From the NCBI GenBank assembly GCA_014382085.1, contig JACNKJ010000229.1:1-13443 (forward strand): a DNA stretch of 13,443 bases, read 5' to 3'. The notes below the pieces were generated by a model. The model ran no database searches. It had not been told where the DNA came from and saw nothing but the letters and a program-made list of their open reading frames with translations. Origin of the DNA: a bacterium (GTDB lineage Bacteria > Krumholzibacteriota > Krumholzibacteriia > JACNKJ01). Positions 1 to 6,546 of the stretch are shown here, one piece after another (the first letter of the stretch is position 1; every line of letters starts with the position of its first letter). A program made the position numbers and the translations under genes.

Positions 1-205
1 TATGGCAGGTAAAGGCCACGGCCTTGCTGCGCCGACCGGGGTTCTTGTACTCCAGCAAGAGGTTGCCGGCTCTGTCCTCTTTGATGCCCAGGCCGCGTTC
101 TTCGGCCAGACGGCGTACCCGAGCGCGAACGGCGTCTTCATTGAAGGGAGCGGTGGGAAGAGGAAGGATTTCACGAAGCCAGTAGTCTAGGCGCTTGTCG
201 GACAT
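1..205 (-). CDS. Probable M20/M42-type metallopeptidase, N-terminal fragment
   Basis: This minus-strand gene starts at ATG 205-203 and runs off the left edge, so only 68 residues are visible. A strong Shine-Dalgarno sequence (GAAGGAG) lies just upstream of the ATG on the minus strand and decides the start. The protein opens MSDKRLDYWLREILPL. It then shows a pattern typical of the first domain of co-catalytic zinc aminopeptidases/deacetylases: an early 'LPLPTAPFNED' segment, a helix with RVRRLAEERGL, then 'DRAGNLLLEY', then 'VAFTCH'. In these families the last segment leads into the first metal-binding His-x-Asp, which here falls outside the window. The family call is by this pattern only; no catalytic residue is visible. 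It is transcribed divergently from the pyr operon, and nothing links it to pyrimidine synthesis. The plus-strand reading of 2-190 is a shadow. Confidence 0.6.
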   Translation of the reverse strand, partial: MSDKRLDYWLREILPLPTAPFNEDAVRARVRRLAEERGLGIKEDRAGNLLLEYKNPGRRSKAVAFTCH

Positions 206-224
206 GGGTTCTCCTTCGGTCTTC

Positions 225-277
225 AGTCACCAGTCCCGAGTTTCTAGCTGGAGACTGGTGACTGGTGACTGGTGACT
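225..277. repeat. GACTGGT tandem repeat with an inverted copy
   Basis: Positions 253-277 are three perfect 7-bp units GACTGGT plus a terminal GACT. The reverse complement, AGTCACCAGTC, is at 225-235. It can pair with GACTGGTGACT at 253-263, giving an 11-bp stem with a 17-nt loop. The element sits in the divergent spacer between the peptidase and the pyr promoter, just upstream of the proposed -35 box. It has no U-tract in either direction, so it is not an obvious terminator. It may be a dispersed low-complexity repeat. Confidence 0.85.
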
Positions 278-296
278 CAACCTAGCCCCTTCACTC

Positions 297-325
297 TTGA
301 AAGTCACTCCAATCCTGACTATCAT
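297..325 (+). promoter_or_regulatory. Candidate sigma70 promoter of the pyr operon
   Basis: A -35 box TTGAAA (297-302) is separated by exactly 17 bp from a -10 box TATCAT (320-325). Each matches the sigma70 consensus at five of six positions. Transcription would begin near 331-333, giving a leader of about 165 nt before pyrR. The first transcribed bases can form a small GC-rich hairpin (CCGGG 334-338 with CCCGG 344-348). The placement fits, since it lies just upstream of the PyrR-binding element. No experimental start site is known. Confidence 0.5.
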
Positions 326-357
326 GTGCAGCACCGGGACGCGCCCGGCGATCAGAT

Positions 358-388
358 CCTTTAAATCGATCCCGCGAGGTCGAAAAGG
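358..388 (+). promoter_or_regulatory. PyrR RNA-binding loop in the pyr leader
   Basis: The core GAUCCCGCGAGGUC (368-381) matches the known PyrR-binding consensus ARUCCNGNGAGGYU, except that the outer A-U pair is G-C. The upper stem pairs G368-C381, A369-U380, U370-G379 and C371-G378, closing the expected hexaloop CCGCGA (372-377). C367-G382 extends it. A lower stem pairs CCUUU (358-362) with AAAGG (384-388). Between the two stems is an asymmetric internal loop, AAAU on the 5' side and one A on the 3' side, as in Bacillus binding loops. PyrR with UMP should stabilise this hairpin and favour the downstream terminator. The next gene being pyrR supports the call strongly. Confidence 0.8.
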
Positions 389-395
389 GAGGGAA

Positions 396-515
396 ATGAA
401 CCGCGCAAAAGTACAAACCCAGTCCAGAAGGACTCGGGATTTTTTTTGCCCTAAAGCGCCGGTGACCCTCCTTGAGACGCGGGCGGGGGAGGCCGAATGC
501 CCACCGAGACCCTGA
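396..515 (+). CDS. Possible pyr leader peptide ORF (39 aa)
   Basis: An ATG at 396 follows a purine-rich stretch, AAAAGGGAGGGAA, that contains Shine-Dalgarno-like AAGG (385-388, 7 nt from the ATG) and GGAGG (388-392, only 3 nt away). The frame stays open for 39 codons and stops at TGA 513-515, 17 nt inside pyrR in another frame. It passes right through the terminator hairpin; codons 11 and 12, at the hairpin apex, are the arginine codons AGA-AGG, which look uncommon in the neighbouring genes. The AAGG part lies inside the 3' strand of the PyrR-binding hairpin. The peptide resembles nothing I know and is Arg-rich, so translation itself, not the product, would be the point. It may be a chance ORF; the placement is the only evidence. 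Confidence 0.35.
   Translation: MNRAKVQTQSRRTRDFFCPKAPVTLLETRAGEAECPPRP
418..447 (+). terminator. Intrinsic terminator (attenuator) in the pyr leader
   Basis: CCCAGUCC (418-425) pairs with GGACU-C-GGG (430-438, C435 bulged) around the loop AGAA, followed by A and eight T residues (440-447). This is a textbook intrinsic terminator between promoter and first gene, hence an attenuator. An alternative pairing exists: AUCCCG (369-374) from the PyrR loop is perfectly complementary to CGGGAU (435-440), and the match continues with two bulges through 377-381 and 431-434. That pairing would exclude both the PyrR loop and the terminator, so it is a candidate antiterminator. Confidence 0.85.
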
Positions 516-1066
516 AGCAATTCCACCAAAAAGCCGTGCTGATGAGCCCGGAAAAGATGGACCGAGCCCTCAAGCGCATGAGCCACGAGGTTCTCGAGCG
601 CCATGAGAGCGCGGATGATCTGGTTTTCTTGGGCATTCGCCGGCGGGGTATTCCCATCGCCGAGCGCATGGCCGGATACATCGCCGTCATCGACGGCGGA
701 GCCGAAATTCCCACGGGCAGCATCGACATCGCCTTCTACCGCGATGACTTGGCGCAGATCGGCCCCCAGCCGCGAGTGGGCGAAACCATCATCCCGGGCG
801 ACATCAGCGGCAAGCACGTGATCCTCACCGACGACGTGCTCTTCACGGGCCGAACTGTACGAAGCGCCATGGACGCCATCATGGACTTCGGGCGCCCCGC
901 CTCCATTCAACTGGCGGTGCTTATCGACCGCGGACACCGCGAACTTCCCATCCGCGCCGACTACGTAGGCAAGAACGTGCCCACCAGTGGACGCGAAGTG
1001 GTGAAGGTGAAATTGATGGAAATCGACGAGGCGGAAATCGTCCTGCTTGGGGAGATGAGCGAATGA
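497..1066 (+). CDS. pyrR: PyrR, pyr operon attenuator / uracil phosphoribosyltransferase
   Basis: The 189-residue protein is a type I phosphoribosyltransferase of the PyrR family. It binds pyr leader RNA in a UMP-dependent way and may also make UMP from uracil and PRPP. The PRPP loop is at residues 108-120 (VILTDDVLFTGRT). Other family hallmarks are FLGIRRRG (44-51), DIAFYRDDL (77-85) and VGKNVPTS (157-164). The length is close to the usual 180 or so, with a short N-terminal extension before QKAVLM. ATG 497 is preceded by a G-rich Shine-Dalgarno sequence (GGGGGAGG, 484-491). Its stop overlaps the pyrB start (ATGA). The PyrR-binding loop and terminator directly upstream imply autoregulation of the whole operon. 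Confidence 0.95.
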   Translation: MPTETLKQFHQKAVLMSPEKMDRALKRMSHEVLERHESADDLVFLGIRRRGIPIAERMAGYIAVIDGGAEIPTGSIDIAFYRDDLAQIGPQPRVGETIIPGDISGKHVILTDDVLFTGRTVRSAMDAIMDFGRPASIQLAVLIDRGHRELPIRADYVGKNVPTSGREVVKVKLMEIDEAEIVLLGEMSE

Positions 1067-2043
1067 GCTTCGACCGAATGCACCTGCTCGATCTGGAAAG
1101 CCTCAGCCGCGAAGAGATCATTCACATCCTCGACACCGCCGAGAGCTTCCGCGAAATCAGCGAACGCGAAATTAAGAAGGTGCCCACCCTTCGCGGCTTC
1201 ACCGTGGTGAACCTCTTTTTCGAAGACAGCACCCGCACGCGCATCAGTTTCGAGCTTGCGGAAAAGCGTCTCAGCGCGGACGTGGTGAACTTCAGCAAAT
1301 CCACCAGCAGCGTGCAGAAGGGCGAGAGCCTGCTCGACACCGTGGAAAATCTGCTGGCCATGAAGATGGACATCATTGTTATGCGACACGGAGCCAGCGG
1401 TGCTCCCCACTACCTGGCCGAGCGCGTACCGGCCAGCGTGGTCAACGCAGGCGATGGCAAGCACGAGCATCCCACACAGGGTCTGCTCGACATGCTCACC
1501 ATGCGCCATCACCTGGGTGACCTGTCCGGGCGCAAGGTGGTCATAGTGGGGGACATCCTGCATAGCCGCGTGGCGCGAAGCAACATTCATGGGCTCACCA
1601 AGCTGGGTGCCGAAGTCGTTCTCAGTGGCCCGCCCACCTTCATACCTCCCAAACCCGAAAGCCTCGGGGTGAGTGTGGACTATGACATTGGACGCGCACT
1701 CAAAGGCGCCCACGTGGTGAACGTGCTGCGCGTTCAGAAGGAACGGCAGGAAGGCGGCCTCATGCCCAGCATGCGCGCCTATGCGCGCGATTGGCAGGTG
1801 GGCCTGAAGCATCTGGAGCTACTCGCTCCCGACGGCATTGTCATGCATCCCGGTCCCATGAACCGCGGCGTGGAGATTGCGCAGGAAGTGGCCGACGGAC
1901 CGCGCTCGGTGATTCTGGAACAGGTCACCAACGGCTTGGCCGTTCGCATGGCCGTGCTCTATCTGCTCAGCGAGGCGCGCAAAAAACTTGAGCGCGGTGA
2001 AATCGAAGAGAAACCCCTTGAGAAGAGCGAGGTCCTGGCGTGA
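1063..2043 (+). CDS. pyrB: Aspartate carbamoyltransferase catalytic subunit
   Basis: PyrB joins carbamoyl phosphate and aspartate to N-carbamoyl-aspartate, the committed step of pyrimidine synthesis. At 326 residues it is of normal length. The carbamoyl-phosphate motif STRTR is at residues 56-60, the mobile Ser/Lys loop (STSSVQKGES) around 80-89, Arg108 follows VM, the HPTQ motif is at 136-139 and the HPGPMNRG segment starts at residue 262. All catalytic landmarks are intact. No regulatory subunit gene (pyrI) is next to it, so control probably comes through PyrR. The start overlaps pyrR by 4 bp (ATGA), with GGGGAG 8 nt upstream. Its stop overlaps the GTG start of pyrC, and Aquifex-type PyrB-PyrC complexes make a physical partnership conceivable. 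Confidence 0.97.
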   Translation: MSFDRMHLLDLESLSREEIIHILDTAESFREISEREIKKVPTLRGFTVVNLFFEDSTRTRISFELAEKRLSADVVNFSKSTSSVQKGESLLDTVENLLAMKMDIIVMRHGASGAPHYLAERVPASVVNAGDGKHEHPTQGLLDMLTMRHHLGDLSGRKVVIVGDILHSRVARSNIHGLTKLGAEVVLSGPPTFIPPKPESLGVSVDYDIGRALKGAHVVNVLRVQKERQEGGLMPSMRAYARDWQVGLKHLELLAPDGIVMHPGPMNRGVEIAQEVADGPRSVILEQVTNGLAVRMAVLYLLSEARKKLERGEIEEKPLEKSEVLA

Positions 2044-3410
2044 AGGATTGGAGCGAGATCTGCAAACAGGGTGAGTTTTGGCTCACCAAGGTGAAGATCG
2101 TCGACCCCGAAGCGGGACGCATTTTCGAGGGTGCGGTCAAGGTGGACGGCGGTCTCATCGCCGAAGTGCGCGAAGGTGCGTTTGCCGGCGAAGGCAAGAT
2201 TCTGGACGGCGAAGGATTACACCTGGCTCCCGGGCTTATCGACTTGCATGTGCATCTGCGGGAGCCAGGTTATGAAGAAAAGGAAACTGTGCAGACCGGA
2301 GCTATGTCTGCGGCTCGCGGCGGAGTGACCACCCTCTGTTCCATGCCCAACACCAATCCCATTTGCGACGATGGCTCCAAGGTGGCCTTCATTCGCGCAC
2401 GGGCACGCCAAGCGGGACTCTGCCGCGTGCTGCCGGTGGGAGCCATTACACGCGGATCCGACGGCAAGCAACTGGCCGATCTGGGCGAGATGCACGACGA
2501 AGGTGCCATCGCCTTCAGCGACGACGGCTGGCCTGTGGCCGACGCCGGCATCATGCGCCGGGCCATGGAGTTGAGCCGCGCCTGGGACCTGCTCATCATG
2601 AGTCATTCGGAAGAGGCCAGCCTCAGCCGAGGCGGGCAGATGCACGAAGGATCGGTTTCCTCGCGATTGGGCCTGGAAGGCATTCCCCGCGAAAGCGAGG
2701 AGATCGCCGTGGAGCGCGAGGTGCGCCTGGCCAAGATGACCGGCGCTAAATTGCATATCTGCCACATTTCCAGTGGGGGAAGCGTGGATATCATTCGGCG
2801 CGCCAAAGCCGAGGGCCTGCGCGTGACCGGCGAGACCACACCGCACTATCTTCTCCTGGACCACAGCCACGTGAGCACCTATGACTCCCACAAGAAGATG
2901 AATCCTCCGCTGCGCGAGAAGATCGACCAGGAAGCCCTGGTCCAGGGACTCATCGACGGAACGCTGGACGCAGTGGCCACTGACCACGCGCCGCATACGG
3001 AGATCGAAAAGAACGTGGAGTTTGCCTACGCGCCCTTCGGCGTGACCGGCCTCGAGACCAGCCTTTCGGCGGTCATCACACGATTGGTGGAGCCGGGACT
3101 TCTGGATCTGCCCGCCGCAGTGGCTTTGATGAGCTCCAAGCCCGCCGCTATCATCGGGGTGGAACAGGGACGATTGGTCGCCGGCGCACCGGCGGATCTG
3201 GTACTCTTCGATCCCACCGAGCGATGGACTGTGCGCGGCAAGGAAACCGCTTCGCGTTCGGACAACACGCCCTTCGAGGGAATGGAACTCACGGGCCGCG
3301 TTCGCGCCACCTTCCTGGCCGGCCGCCCCGTCTTCCGCCGTTACGAAGAGGATGGAGAAAGCCGTGAGAGCTTCACTCCGAATTTGGCCAAGGAAGCCGC
3401 GATTGCGTAG
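2040..3410 (+). CDS. pyrC: Dihydroorotase, type I
   Basis: PyrC closes N-carbamoyl-aspartate to dihydroorotate. The 456-residue protein is an amidohydrolase with metal ligands in the expected order: His70 and His72 (HVHLREPGYE), Asp161 (FSDDGWP), His189 (SHSEE), His242 (ICHISS) and Asp315 (ATDHAPH). Each lies 8-10 residues after what I recall as the counterparts in Aquifex dihydroorotase. An Asp at 161, not a carboxylated Lys, suggests the type I class. The start is GTG 2040, overlapping the pyrB stop (GTGA); no in-frame ATG precedes the catalytic core, and GAGG lies about 7 nt upstream. About 20 residues precede the usual start of the fold. Intact and probably active. Confidence 0.95.
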   Translation: MKDWSEICKQGEFWLTKVKIVDPEAGRIFEGAVKVDGGLIAEVREGAFAGEGKILDGEGLHLAPGLIDLHVHLREPGYEEKETVQTGAMSAARGGVTTLCSMPNTNPICDDGSKVAFIRARARQAGLCRVLPVGAITRGSDGKQLADLGEMHDEGAIAFSDDGWPVADAGIMRRAMELSRAWDLLIMSHSEEASLSRGGQMHEGSVSSRLGLEGIPRESEEIAVEREVRLAKMTGAKLHICHISSGGSVDIIRRAKAEGLRVTGETTPHYLLLDHSHVSTYDSHKKMNPPLREKIDQEALVQGLIDGTLDAVATDHAPHTEIEKNVEFAYAPFGVTGLETSLSAVITRLVEPGLLDLPAAVALMSSKPAAIIGVEQGRLVAGAPADLVLFDPTERWTVRGKETASRSDNTPFEGMELTGRVRATFLAGRPVFRRYEEDGESRESFTPNLAKEAAIA

Positions 3411-3413
3411 CTC

Positions 3414-3439
3414 CAGGTTCAAGTTCTCAGTTCAGGTTC
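3414..3439. repeat. Short degenerate GTTC-type tandem repeat
   Basis: Four imperfect 6-7 bp units (CAGGTTC, AAGTTC, TCAGTTC, AGGTTC) fill almost the whole gap between the pyrC stop and the lipoprotein start. The stretch lacks a Shine-Dalgarno sequence. It may be a low-complexity repeat like that at 253-277, and could affect translation of the gene that follows. The repetition is clear, but any function is unknown. Confidence 0.6.
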
Positions 3440-3444
3440 CGCAT

Positions 3445-4809
3445 GTGCGCCAGTACTTGGCTTTGCTCATGCTACTGCTGCTTGTTGGCGCGCTTTCGGA
3501 TTGCGCCTATTTCAACACCTACACCAACGCCAAGAAATCTTTTAAAGAGGCCGAGGACATGCCCATGGACCCCACGGGCAAGCTCACGCCTCAGGCCCGG
3601 CGTAGTTACGATGCCTGCGTGACCAAGTGCCAGAAACTTCTCGAAGAATTTCCCGAAAGCAAATGGGTAGACGACGCACTCTTTCTCATGAGCAAGTCCT
3701 ATTTCCGCAAAAAGGAATACGGCCGCTGTCTCACTCGACTGGATGAATTGAACGAGCGCTTTCCCGAACATCCGTTCCAGGAAGAGGCGCTCTTCATGCG
3801 CGGCGTCGCACATCTTGAAAGAGAAGAAGAGAGTCGTGCCATTGCGGTCTTGGCCCGTCTGGCGGAGACCTATCCCAAATCCAAGCATCTGGCCGAGGCC
3901 ATGTACCGCGGGGCTGAGGCGGAATACCAACTGGGGAATTGGGACGCCGCCCTGGCCGCTTTCGGGAAACTGATTGATCGCTTCGAGCACAGTGATTGGA
4001 ACGATGAAGCTCGGCTCAAGCGCGGCCGCATTTTTGTGGAACGTGAGGATTATGAAAACGCCGTGCTGGAGTTCGAGAATCTCGCGGCGACGGCGCGCAA
4101 GCGCGGCTTGGCTTTCGACGGACAGATGCAACAGGTAGAGTCGCTCATCAAACTACGTCGCCTGGATGAGGCCCATGAACAACTGGATGAAATGGTCCCC
4201 GTGGCGGAAAACTTCCATAAGCGACCTCAGGTTCTGCTTCTTCGCGCTCTGGTTTACGAAAAGCAGCAGCGTTTCGACGAGGCTCTGCAGCTTCTGGAAG
4301 ATGTGGCCGTGGAGTTTTCCAAGCAGGCGCATGCGGCCGAGGCCTGGTATCGCATCGGCCTTATCAATCAGATCCAACTGGATGATCGTGACGCGGCGCT
4401 CGAAGCTTTCGGCAAAGCGGTCAGCGAGGGCGGGCGCGGCATTTCCCGCGACCTGGCCGCCCGCCGCAAGCAGGCTCTGGAGGATTTCATCCTCGCACAA
4501 GAGAGCGCCAGTACCGCCGAGGGCGATTCATCTTTGGCCGAGGCGCAGTATCGTCTTGCAGAGAATCAATTCCTGAGCTTGGAAGATCCGGAAGCCGCGC
4601 TGGATGCCTACGAAAGCGTGCTCGTCGATTTCCCCGAAAGCCCCTGGGCGCCACGAGCGGCCTACGCCCTATGCTACATCCAGCGATACAATCTGGCCGA
4701 TACCTTGGCCGCGCTGGCCGCTTCGCGCCAGTTGCTGGAATCTTATCCCGAAAGCCAGGCCGCCAAGTGGGTGAGCGGATGGAAACGCGAGTTGGGAGGG
4801 GCACCTTGA
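3445..4809 (+). CDS. TPR-repeat lipoprotein within the pyr operon
   Basis: This 454-residue protein has a lipoprotein-like signal (MRQYLALLMLLLLVGALSDC, Cys20) followed by CAYFNTYTNAKKSF. The rest is tandem TPR-like helical pairs of the BamD/YbgF style, with recurring 'FPES...A' and 'A...Y...G' patterns, and 'FPESKWVDDALFLMSKSYF' as the clearest unit. Such proteins are usually periplasmic or outer-membrane scaffolds; the partner is unknown. GTG 3445 is chosen because it gives an ordinary signal peptide. The frame also opens at ATG 3352 inside pyrC, and at ATG 3469, which lacks a basic n-region. No good Shine-Dalgarno sequence precedes it. The residue before Cys is Asp, unusual for a lipobox. 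It ends in a TTGA overlap with pyrK, so it is co-transcribed, but it has no known role in pyrimidine synthesis. Confidence 0.75.
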   Translation: MRQYLALLMLLLLVGALSDCAYFNTYTNAKKSFKEAEDMPMDPTGKLTPQARRSYDACVTKCQKLLEEFPESKWVDDALFLMSKSYFRKKEYGRCLTRLDELNERFPEHPFQEEALFMRGVAHLEREEESRAIAVLARLAETYPKSKHLAEAMYRGAEAEYQLGNWDAALAAFGKLIDRFEHSDWNDEARLKRGRIFVEREDYENAVLEFENLAATARKRGLAFDGQMQQVESLIKLRRLDEAHEQLDEMVPVAENFHKRPQVLLLRALVYEKQQRFDEALQLLEDVAVEFSKQAHAAEAWYRIGLINQIQLDDRDAALEAFGKAVSEGGRGISRDLAARRKQALEDFILAQESASTAEGDSSLAEAQYRLAENQFLSLEDPEAALDAYESVLVDFPESPWAPRAAYALCYIQRYNLADTLAALAASRQLLESYPESQAAKWVSGWKRELGGAP

Positions 4810-5636
4810 GCGGAGAACTCTCCGCCGCCTATCGAAGTGGAAGGGTTCGCGCGCTGAAGCGCGACGGCCTCTACTATCATCTTTCCATGGAAGCACCGGG
4901 CCTGGCTCCTTCCGAGCCGGGGGCCTTTTTTATGATCGGCCTGGGCGAAATTGAGAGCCCTGCGCCGGATCCTTTGCTCATGCGTCCCATGAGCGTGCTG
5001 AATCATGATGGCGACTTCGTGGACATCCTTTTCAAAGTTGTGGGTCGCGGCACGGAACTTCTCGCCGCCGCCGAACCCGGCGATTCTCTGAGGCTACTTG
5101 GCCCCTTGGGTCGACCTTTTTCTCGCGCCGCGCAGCCGCAGCCCATTCTGGTGGGGGGCGGTGCGGGTGTCCCGCCCCTATGTTTTCTTTCTCGCCGCCT
5201 GAGTGCCGAAGGCATCGCCCATCGCGTGCTCTTCGGTTTCAATAGCGCGGATGATGTGCCTGACTCAGCACTTTCGAAGCTTAGCCAAGAGCCTGAAATC
5301 TTTACCCTGGACGGCCGGCGCGGGCAAAAGGGTCATACTGTGGCGGCATTGGCAGGCGATCGCGAAGCCGGGCGCATTCAAGCCTGCGGCCCAGGGCCTA
5401 TGCTCGAGGCTTTGAAGAAAGTACGGCAGCCCGGCGAAGCCATGGAGCTTTCCCTGGAGGAACGCATGGCCTGCGGCATGGGCTTTTGCCGCGGCTGTGT
5501 AAGGCCTGTTGCCACCGGGGACGATTGGCGCTACGCCACGGTTTGCCGTGAAGGGCCTGTCTTCGACGCCGATGATCTTGTGGATGTGAATGAGGCCGGC
5601 GAAGTCTGCCTGCAAGAGGAGGGCAGTTGTGGCTGA
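4806..5636 (+). CDS. pyrK: Dihydroorotate dehydrogenase B, electron transfer subunit
   Basis: PyrK (276 residues) passes electrons from PyrD to NAD+. It shows the ferredoxin-reductase fold in order: the FAD motif RPMSV (60-64), the pyridine-nucleotide motif GGGAGVPP (117-124), ACGPGPML (193-200), and a C-terminal [2Fe-2S] site with Cys223, Cys228, Cys231 and Cys247. The chosen start is TTG 4806, overlapping the lipoprotein stop (TTGA), preceded by GGGAGGGG at 4794-4801. An upstream start in the same frame (ATG 4779-4781, or farther upstream) would add residues unlike the family. It lies directly before pyrD, as is usual for class 1B enzymes. Confidence 0.93.
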   Translation: MSGELSAAYRSGRVRALKRDGLYYHLSMEAPGLAPSEPGAFFMIGLGEIESPAPDPLLMRPMSVLNHDGDFVDILFKVVGRGTELLAAAEPGDSLRLLGPLGRPFSRAAQPQPILVGGGAGVPPLCFLSRRLSAEGIAHRVLFGFNSADDVPDSALSKLSQEPEIFTLDGRRGQKGHTVAALAGDREAGRIQACGPGPMLEALKKVRQPGEAMELSLEERMACGMGFCRGCVRPVATGDDWRYATVCREGPVFDADDLVDVNEAGEVCLQEEGSCG

Positions 5637-6546
5637 TCTACTTGTCTTCGCCGGTGGGCTCGAGCTGAAAAATCCCATGCTCGCCGCCTCGGGTTGTTTC
5701 GGTTACGGCCTGGAAGCGGATCCGGTCATTCCACCGTCTCTCTTTGGTGGCATCGTCACCAAGACCATCACGCCCGCGCCGCGAAGAGGTAATCCTGTGC
5801 CGCGCCTGGCCGAGACCCATGCCGGAATGCTCAATTCCATCGGTCTAGAAAACGTGGGCCTGGACGCCTTCCTCGCCGATAAGCTGCCGGCCCTGGAAGA
5901 TGTGGACAGCAAGATCGTCGTGTCCGTTTCCGCAGGATCCGCCGGCGAGTTCGCCGAGATGGCGGAGCGTTTAGCCGAGCATGCGCGAGTTGACGCTCTA
6001 GAGCTGAACCTCAGTTGCCCCAACGTGGCCGAGCATGGCCGCAATTTCGCGGCCGATCCGGCTGCCGTTGCCGCCATCGGCAAGGCGGTACGGCGGGTAT
6101 TCGCGCGGCCCATGTGGATCAAGCTCAGCCCCAATGTCACCGACATCAGCGAAGTGGCGCGGGCGGCACAAGACGCGGGCGCCGACGCGGTCACCGCCAT
6201 CAACACGCTGCTCGGAATGGATATCAACATCGACAGCGGCAAGAGCCCCTTTGCACGCGTGACGGCGGGGCTCTCCGGTCCTGCTATTTTGCCCGTGGCC
6301 CTGGCCGCGGTTTGGCGTATCGCGCGAGAGGGCGGCATTCCCACCATTGGCGTGGGGGGGGCATCATCGGCCAAGGGCCTGTTGAAATTTCTGGCCGCGG
6401 GCGCTGAGGCCGTGCAACTGGGTACGGTACTTTTCTCGGATCCGGGAGCGCCCCAGCGAATTTTGGATGATCTTGCCACCCATCTCGACGCGCAGGGTCA
6501 TACGAATTTGAACTCCCTTCGCGAACAATGGAAGGAGCAGGCTTGA
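5629..6546 (+). CDS. pyrD: Dihydroorotate dehydrogenase, class 1B catalytic subunit
   Basis: PyrD oxidises dihydroorotate to orotate using FMN, and with PyrK reduces NAD+. It has 305 residues when begun at GTG 5629, which overlaps the pyrK end by 8 bp and has GAGGAGGG (5616-5623) ideally placed. The longer frame from 5590 would add residues unrelated to the family. The FMN/substrate motifs are TKTITPAP (44-51), MLNSIGLEN (67-75) and NLSCPN (127-132) with catalytic Cys130; Cys rather than Ser marks a class 1 enzyme. A further family segment, 'AINTLLGMDINI', and a glycine-rich phosphate site 'GVGGASS' follow. The protein is soluble, without the N-terminal membrane anchor of class 2 enzymes. Intact. 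Confidence 0.95.
   Translation: MADLLVFAGGLELKNPMLAASGCFGYGLEADPVIPPSLFGGIVTKTITPAPRRGNPVPRLAETHAGMLNSIGLENVGLDAFLADKLPALEDVDSKIVVSVSAGSAGEFAEMAERLAEHARVDALELNLSCPNVAEHGRNFAADPAAVAAIGKAVRRVFARPMWIKLSPNVTDISEVARAAQDAGADAVTAINTLLGMDINIDSGKSPFARVTAGLSGPAILPVALAAVWRIAREGGIPTIGVGGASSAKGLLKFLAAGAEAVQLGTVLFSDPGAPQRILDDLATHLDAQGHTNLNSLREQWKEQA

Noticed and set aside
961..1812. A long minus-strand frame opposite pyrB, and a similar one at 227-937 opposite pyrR
   Set aside because: They are shadows of recognised plus-strand genes; they have no family resemblance or ribosome-binding site.
2217..3422. A 401-codon minus-strand open frame opposite pyrC
   Set aside because: The plus strand encodes a complete dihydroorotase with all metal ligands. 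The reverse frame is His- and Gly-rich without family features, as expected of a shadow in GC-rich DNA.
3352..3444. The upstream ATG at 3352 as the start of the lipoprotein
   Set aside because: It would overlap pyrC by 59 bp and put about 31 basic residues before the signal peptide, which would spoil export.
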